Source of the DNA: Xenopus tropicalis
Lineage: Eukaryota > Chordata > Amphibia > Anura > Pipidae
Length of the DNA stretch: 64,000 nucleotides
Assembly: GCF_000004195.4 (NCBI RefSeq)
Contig: NC_030678.2
Location: 57,381,378 to 57,445,377, forward strand
Reading direction: 5' to 3'
The notes beneath the pieces are model-generated. The model saw nothing but the letters and a program-made list of their open reading frames with translations. It did no database searches and was not told where the DNA came from. Made by a program: the position numbers and the translations under genes. How positions within the stretch are numbered: the first letter of the stretch is position 1; each line of letters begins with the position of its first letter. Below, in pieces: positions 58,995 through 64,000 of the stretch.

Positions 58995-59352
58995 GCAGAG
59001 AATGTAAATTGGCGGTGGGATGGCATACGCGGCGCCGCGAATTTGCCAAAGTCGTGGAAGTTTCTTCTCAAGGCAACTTCGGCAAATCACCACGCCAGTG
59101 TGAACAATGCAGAGGTTAAACAATGTAGGGATTTTAATCCCTAAAGTGTGAACAACACAAGGGATTACATTTTTAAACAATACAGGGGGATTACAGCCTG
59201 AATCTAAGGTGTGAGCCATGCAGGGGGCCAGTTAATCATAATACTGATACTATAGTACTAAGCTTACACAAAGGTAAGTCATCAAAGCAGCCAAACAGGT
59301 GGGGGAGCCTCACAGAGTGGGGTCGCTGGCCGCCAGTTGGACAGTACTGGTT
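58995..59352. mobile_element. fragments of families F and C
   Basis: 58998-59098 matches the family F middle (GGCGGTGGGATGGCATACGC, CTTCTCAAGGCAACTTC). 59098-59349 matches the right part of family C and ends CAGTTGGACAGTACTG. Junctions without duplications suggest later deletion or recombination. Confidence 0.7.
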
Positions 59353-59399
59353 TACAGTACATACCTGGTTTTGGTCTCTACCTACCTGCAGTACAAATA

Positions 59400-59565
59400 T
59401 GGGACCTGTTATCCAGAATGACCCAGACCTGGGTTTTCCTTATAAGGAATCTTTCCGTAATCTGGATCTCGATATTTTGTCTATTAAAAAAAATCATATA
59501 AATGTTAATTAAAACCAATAGGATTATTTTACTTCCAATAAGGATTGCTTATATCCTAGTTAACA
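59400..59565 (+). mobile_element. frog MITE fragment, interrupted by a snapback insertion
   Basis: It starts GGGACCTGTTATCCAGAATG and includes TTTCCGTAATCTGGATCTCG and ACTTCCAATAAGGATTGCTT. It resumes after the insertion at 59866. Related to the fragment at 3023-3182. Confidence 0.6.
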
Positions 59566-59882
59566 AATAGAATCGGTTAACATGTGCTTACACAGTGAAA
59601 ATAGCTTCTTGCAGCCCCAGGTGCACGCTGTACCCACTGCCCGGGCAGATAAATTCAAGAATGAAGAAAACAGCAGCACTCCGGTTGTTTTGAAAAATGT
59701 GAATCTTTACTAAGTGCCAAAGGCAACGTTTCGGGCTTCACTCCAGCCCTTTATCAAGCCTCAGGCTTGATAAAGGGCTGGAGTGAAGCCCGAAACGTTG
59801 CCTTTGGCACTTAGTAAAGATTCACATTTTTCAAAACAACCGGAGTGCTGCTGTTTTCTTCATTCTTATATCCTAGTTAACA
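59548..59882. mobile_element. snapback element with perfect 105-bp arms and 18-bp flanking duplication
   Basis: The inverted arms 59657-59761 and 59763-59867 are identical base for base around a single C. CTTATATCCTAGTTAACA occurs at 59548-59565 and again at 59865-59882, a perfect 18-bp direct repeat that encloses the insertion (about 299 bp). A duplication of this size is typical of retrotransposition rather than cut-and-paste. The right arm has GGGCT/AGCCC, GAAACGTTG, AGTAAAG and the GGAGTGCTGCTGTTTTCTTC end block. Confidence 0.9.
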
Positions 59883-59884
59883 TT

Positions 59885-60480
59885 CCCCCACTGCAGTACA
59901 GTTGTTGCATTATTAAAAAAACGCACTTCTGGTTTTACAAATGTGTAGGATCCGTTAATATTTCCCATCCTTTAGATTTCAGCATTACCCTTCTTAATGT
60001 CAGATTAAGAGCCACTAAGGGCCTGGAGCTTAAGATAACAGTGGATCTATTTGTGGAAAATTCTTTGTTGTCCTGTTGATTTATAGTTAAGTGAAACCTG
60101 GGGACAGGAAGGAAGGCATGGTGCCATACAAAATGTAATAAGGCCACACCCTCTTTTTTACCACTCCCCCTAACCACACCCTTTCAGCATTACAGCCACA
60201 CACTTCAACTTGTTTATCTCCCTAGAGAAGTTCCAATGATAATTGTAATATTTTATTATCATAACACAAGCAAGGAATATTACCAAAGTTTGTTTCATGA
60301 GCACAGATAATTGATGTACTGGTGGTTTGTGTGGACCATCTTTACAAACGAAAATATAAGAATAAATGGAACACCAACCTCATGTTTAATCGCCATGAAT
60401 ATAGCATTATTATAGTTATGTTGGATTGAAAAACCCAACCCACTGTTTTTCGACTTCAGCTCATTCTTCCGATTTTTCGT
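59885..60480. other. non-coding, no feature recognised
   Basis: Anonymous; from about 60415 the first copy of the spacer of the following repeat block begins (GTTATGTTGGATTGAAAAAC). Confidence 0.5.
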
Positions 60481-63400
60481 CTTCTTCTTAGCGCCCCCCC
60501 TCCTCCAAAAAATGGTATGGTCTAACCCCCCCTCCAAAAAGTTGGTATGGTCCCACCCCCCTCCAATAAAATGGTACGGTCCAACCCCCCTTCAACAAAA
60601 TGGTACGGCCCGACACCCCCCATCCAATAAACTGGTACGGTCCAAACCCCCCTTGTCCACCAAAATGGTACGTCCGATCTTTAGTTACAGGAGCTTTCAT
60701 GAAACCGTATCATTATGTTGGGTTGAAAAATCAAACCTACTGTTCTTCCATTGACTTTCACAAGGGAGAGTGAAAAACTGCTGCAACACTTACAACTTTG
60801 AAGCTACATCCTCCAAACTTGAATAACATAAAAATGGTATGGTCCGACCCCCCCTCCAACAAAATGGTACGGTCCGACCCCCCCCCCAACAAAATGGTAC
60901 GGTCCAACCCCCCCTCCGACAAAATGGTACGGTCCGACCCCCCTCTGACAAAATGGTACGGTCCGCCCCCCCCCCTCCGACAAAATGGTACGGTCCGCAC
61001 ACCCCCTCCGACAAAATGGTACGGTCCGAGCCCCCCCTCCAACAAAATGGTACGGTCCGAGCCCCCCCTCCAACAAAATGGTACGGTCCAATCCCCCCCC
61101 CTCCAAAAAAATGGTATGGTCTGACCCCCCCCTTCCCAAAAAATGGTACGGTCCATACTGCCCCTGTCCGGCAAAATGTTACATCCAAAATGTTACATCC
61201 GGGCTTTCATGAAACCTTTTCATTATGTTGGGTTGAAAAACCGAACCTACTGTTCTTCTACTTCAGCTTATTCTTCCGCTTCTTCTTCTTCTTATTCTTA
61301 GCGCCCCCTATTTTATAACGCTCCTCCTCCTACAGTTTTAGGGGTACAAAACCCAAACTCTCCACACTTCTTCGCCCTATAGCGGAGCAGGTTGCTTGTG
61401 CTTATCTAAGTGATCTCGCCTCCCGTATTTTTGTGGCGTCGCTCCGAACCCCCCAATTGTTCCATTGACTTTCACAGGGGAGAGTTTTAAACTTCTGCCA
61501 CACTTACAGCTTTAAAGCTACACCCCCCAAACTTGAATAACATAATAATGGGGTCACCCCGAATGAAGGAGCGACATTTGTTGGACGACCCCAATATGGG
61601 AGGGGGCAACAACAGCGAATCAAATTTCACCCCTTGACTTTTATGGAGAAATTGAAACTGCTGCCAATCTTACAACTTTGAGGCTCCACACCAAATATGA
61701 TGATTGTTGGATGCCCAAAAGTGGGCGGAGCTGTGAACAGCCAATCAGATTTGGTACGGTCCAACCCCCCCTCCAACAAAATGGTACGTTCCACCCCTCA
61801 CCTCCAAAAAAATGGTCCACCCCCCAAAAAAAATGGTATGGTCCGACCCCCGCCTCCAAAAAATGTTATGGTCTGACCCCCCCTACAAAAAATGGTATGG
61901 TCTGACCCCCCCCCTACAAAAAGTTGGTATGGTCCGACCCCCCCCCCTGCAATAAAATGGTACGGTCCAACCCCCCTTCCAACAAAATGGTACGGCCCCA
62001 ATGGTATGGTCCATACCCCCCCCCTGTCCGGCAAAATCTTACGTCCGATCTTTAGTTACAAGGGCTTTCATGAAACCTTTTCATTATGTTGGGTTGAAAA
62101 ATCAAACCTACTGTTCTTTGACTTTGGCTTATTCTTCCGCTTATTTTTCTTCAGCTTCTTCTTATTCTTAGCGCCCCCCATTTTCTAAACGCTACTCCTA
62201 CAGTTTTAGGGGTACAATACCCAAACTCCCCACACTTCTTCGCCCTATAGCGGAGCAGGCTGCTTGTGCTTTTCTAAGCGATCCCACCCCCTGTCTTTTT
62301 GTGGCGCCGCTCCGAACCCCCTAATTTTTCCATTGACTTTCACAGGGGAGAGATTTAAACTGCTGCCACACTTACAACTTTGAAGCTACATCCCCCAAAC
62401 AAAATGGTACGGCCTAACTCCCTCCAACGAAGTTGTACGGTCCAAACCCACCCTCCAACAAAATGGTACTGTCCAACCCCCCTCCGATAAAATGGTATGG
62501 TCCGACCCCCCTCCAACAAAATGGTACAGTCCAACCCCCACTCCGACAAAATGGTATGGCCCGCTCCCCCCCCTCCAAAAAATGGTATGGTCCGACCCCC
62601 CCTCTCCAACAAAATGGTACAGTCCAATCCCCCCTCCAACAAAATGGTACGGTCCGACCCCCCCCCCCCATTATGTTGGGTTGAAAAACCAAACCTACTG
62701 TTCTTCGACTTCAGCTTATTCTTCTGCTTTTTCTTCTTATTCTTAGCGCCCCCCATTTTTTAAACACTACTTCCTCCTACAGTTTTAGGGGTACAACACC
62801 CAAACTCCCCACACTTCTTCGCCCTATAGCGGAGCAGGTTTCTTGAGCTTTTCTAAGCGATCCCGCCCCCCTCCTTTTTTGTGGCGCCGCTCTGAACACC
62901 CCAATTTTTCCTTTGACTTTGACAGGGAAGATTTTCAAACTGCTGCCACTCTTACAGCTTTGAAGCTACAGCCTCCAAACTTGAATAACATAATAATGGG
63001 GTCACCCCGAATGAAAAAGCGACATTTGTTGGATAACTCCAAAGTGGGAGGGGCCAACAACAGCCAATCACATTTTACCCATTTACTTTTATGGGAAAAT
63101 TTAAACTGCTGCCAAACTTACTGCTTTGAGGCTACACTCCCCAAACTTGAATCACAGAGTCATGGGGTCAGCCTGAATGAAAATATGATGATTGTTGGAT
63201 GCCCAAAAGTGGGCGGAGCTGTGAACAGCCAATCAGATTTGGTACGGTCCAACCCCCCCTCCGACAAAATGGTACATTCCTCCCCTCACCTCCAAAAAAT
63301 GGTGCACCCCCCCAAAAAAATGGTATGGTTCGACCCCCCCCTCCAAAAAATTTTATGGTCCAACCCCCCCTCCAAAAAAATGGTACGGCCTGACCCCCCC

Positions 63401-64000
63401 ATCCAATAAAACGGTACGGTCCATACCCCCCCCCATCCGCCAAAATGGTACATCCAATCTTTAGTTACAGGAGCTTTCATGAAACCGTTTCATTATGTTG
63501 GGTTGAAAAACCAAACCTACTGTTCTTCGACTTTGGCTTATTCTTCCGCTTCTTCTTCTTCTTCAGCTTCTTCTTATTCTTAGCGCCCCCCATTTTCTAA
63601 ACACTACTTCCTCCTACAGTTTTAGGGGTACAATACCCAAACTCCCCACACTTCTTCGCCCTATAGCGGAGCAGGTTGCTTGTGCTTTTCTAAGCGATAA
63701 CACCCCCTGTCTTTTTGTGGCGCTGCTCCGAACCCCCCAATTTTTCCATTGACTTTCACAGGGGAGAGATTTAAACTGCTGCCACACTTACAACTTTGAA
63801 GCTACATCCCCCAAACTTGAATAACATAAAAATGGTATGGTCTGACACCCCCTCCAACAAAATGGTATGGTCCGACCCCCCTCCAACAAAATGGTACGGC
63901 CTAACTCTCTCCAACAAAGTGGTACGGTCCGAACCCACCCTCCAACAAAATGGTACGGCCCAACCCCCCCCAACAAAATGGTACGGTCCAACCCCCCTCC
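60415..64000. repeat. composite satellite: C-rich 30-bp arrays plus repeated spacer
   Basis: Six arrays (about 60488-60680, 60830-61180, 61752-62040, 62400-62672, 63240-63450, 63832-64000) of a unit like AAAATGGTACGGTCCGACCC followed by CCCCTCCAAC (28-32 bp). They alternate with a spacer that contains TTATGTTGGGTTGAAAAACC, CTTCTTCGCCCTATAGCGGA and, in some, GATCTTTAGTTACAGGAGC. The last array is cut by the window end. All frames are open, so predicted Pro/Gly-rich peptides are artefacts. The class of element is unknown to me. Confidence 0.9.

Noticed and set aside
60797..61318. Pro- or Gly-rich open frames in every frame, and a CRISPR-array look (about 30-bp spacing)
   Set aside because: The repeat is a C-rich minisatellite with no unique spacers between identical repeats. 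This is vertebrate DNA and no cas genes are near.
31000..64000. A second host gene downstream of bcor
   Set aside because: All long open frames belong to transposons or tandem repeats; no spliced conserved domains were seen on either strand.
1..64000. tRNA, rRNA, snRNA or microRNA genes
   Set aside because: No convincing cloverleaf, A/B box pair or known snRNA core seen by eye; hairpins found are transposon-derived.

Overview
The window is animal, almost certainly frog (Xenopus-type) genomic DNA. One large multi-exon gene encodes a clear amphibian ortholog of BCOR. The non-coding DNA carries CR1-type LINE pieces, a Frog Prince-like Tc1 element, TTAA-, TAA- and 8-bp-TSD MITEs, and long (AT)n and (CTAT)n tracts. 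I cannot separate X. tropicalis from X. laevis by eye.

Layout: 1-6.8 kb is non-coding DNA with repeats and one snapback hairpin. About 6.83-7.56 kb is a CpG-rich island, the best candidate bcor promoter. From 9.01 to about 31.0 kb lies bcor on the plus strand. I reconstructed 14 coding exons with consistent splice phases, giving 1687 residues: BCL6-binding segment, PLDLS motif, AF9/ENL-type motif, three ankyrin repeats and the C-terminal PUFD domain, followed by a 3' UTR and AATAAA. One intron uses a GC donor. No second host gene was found.

31-60 kb is a mobile-element graveyard. It holds hAT MITEs with 8-bp target duplications, two hAT elements that carry a 34-bp minisatellite, a CR1-like LINE with an uninterrupted reverse-transcriptase frame, a Tc1 element with a single frameshift nested in a SPIN-like hAT element, an old hAT transposase relic, TTAA and TAA MITEs, and a triple-nested insertion. 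60.4-64 kb is a C-rich 30-bp minisatellite alternating with a repeated spacer; it runs off the window end.

The most unusual signal is a set of near-perfect snapback elements (about 6.4, 19.8 and 59.7 kb, plus a decayed one at 2.3 kb). Three have arms of 105-106 bp. The arms differ in sequence, but each has a small stem followed by G(A/T)AACGTYG at the same place near the hairpin tip. This resembles a minimal hammerhead ribozyme core as reported for Penelope-like retroelements. One copy sits between perfect 18-bp direct repeats.
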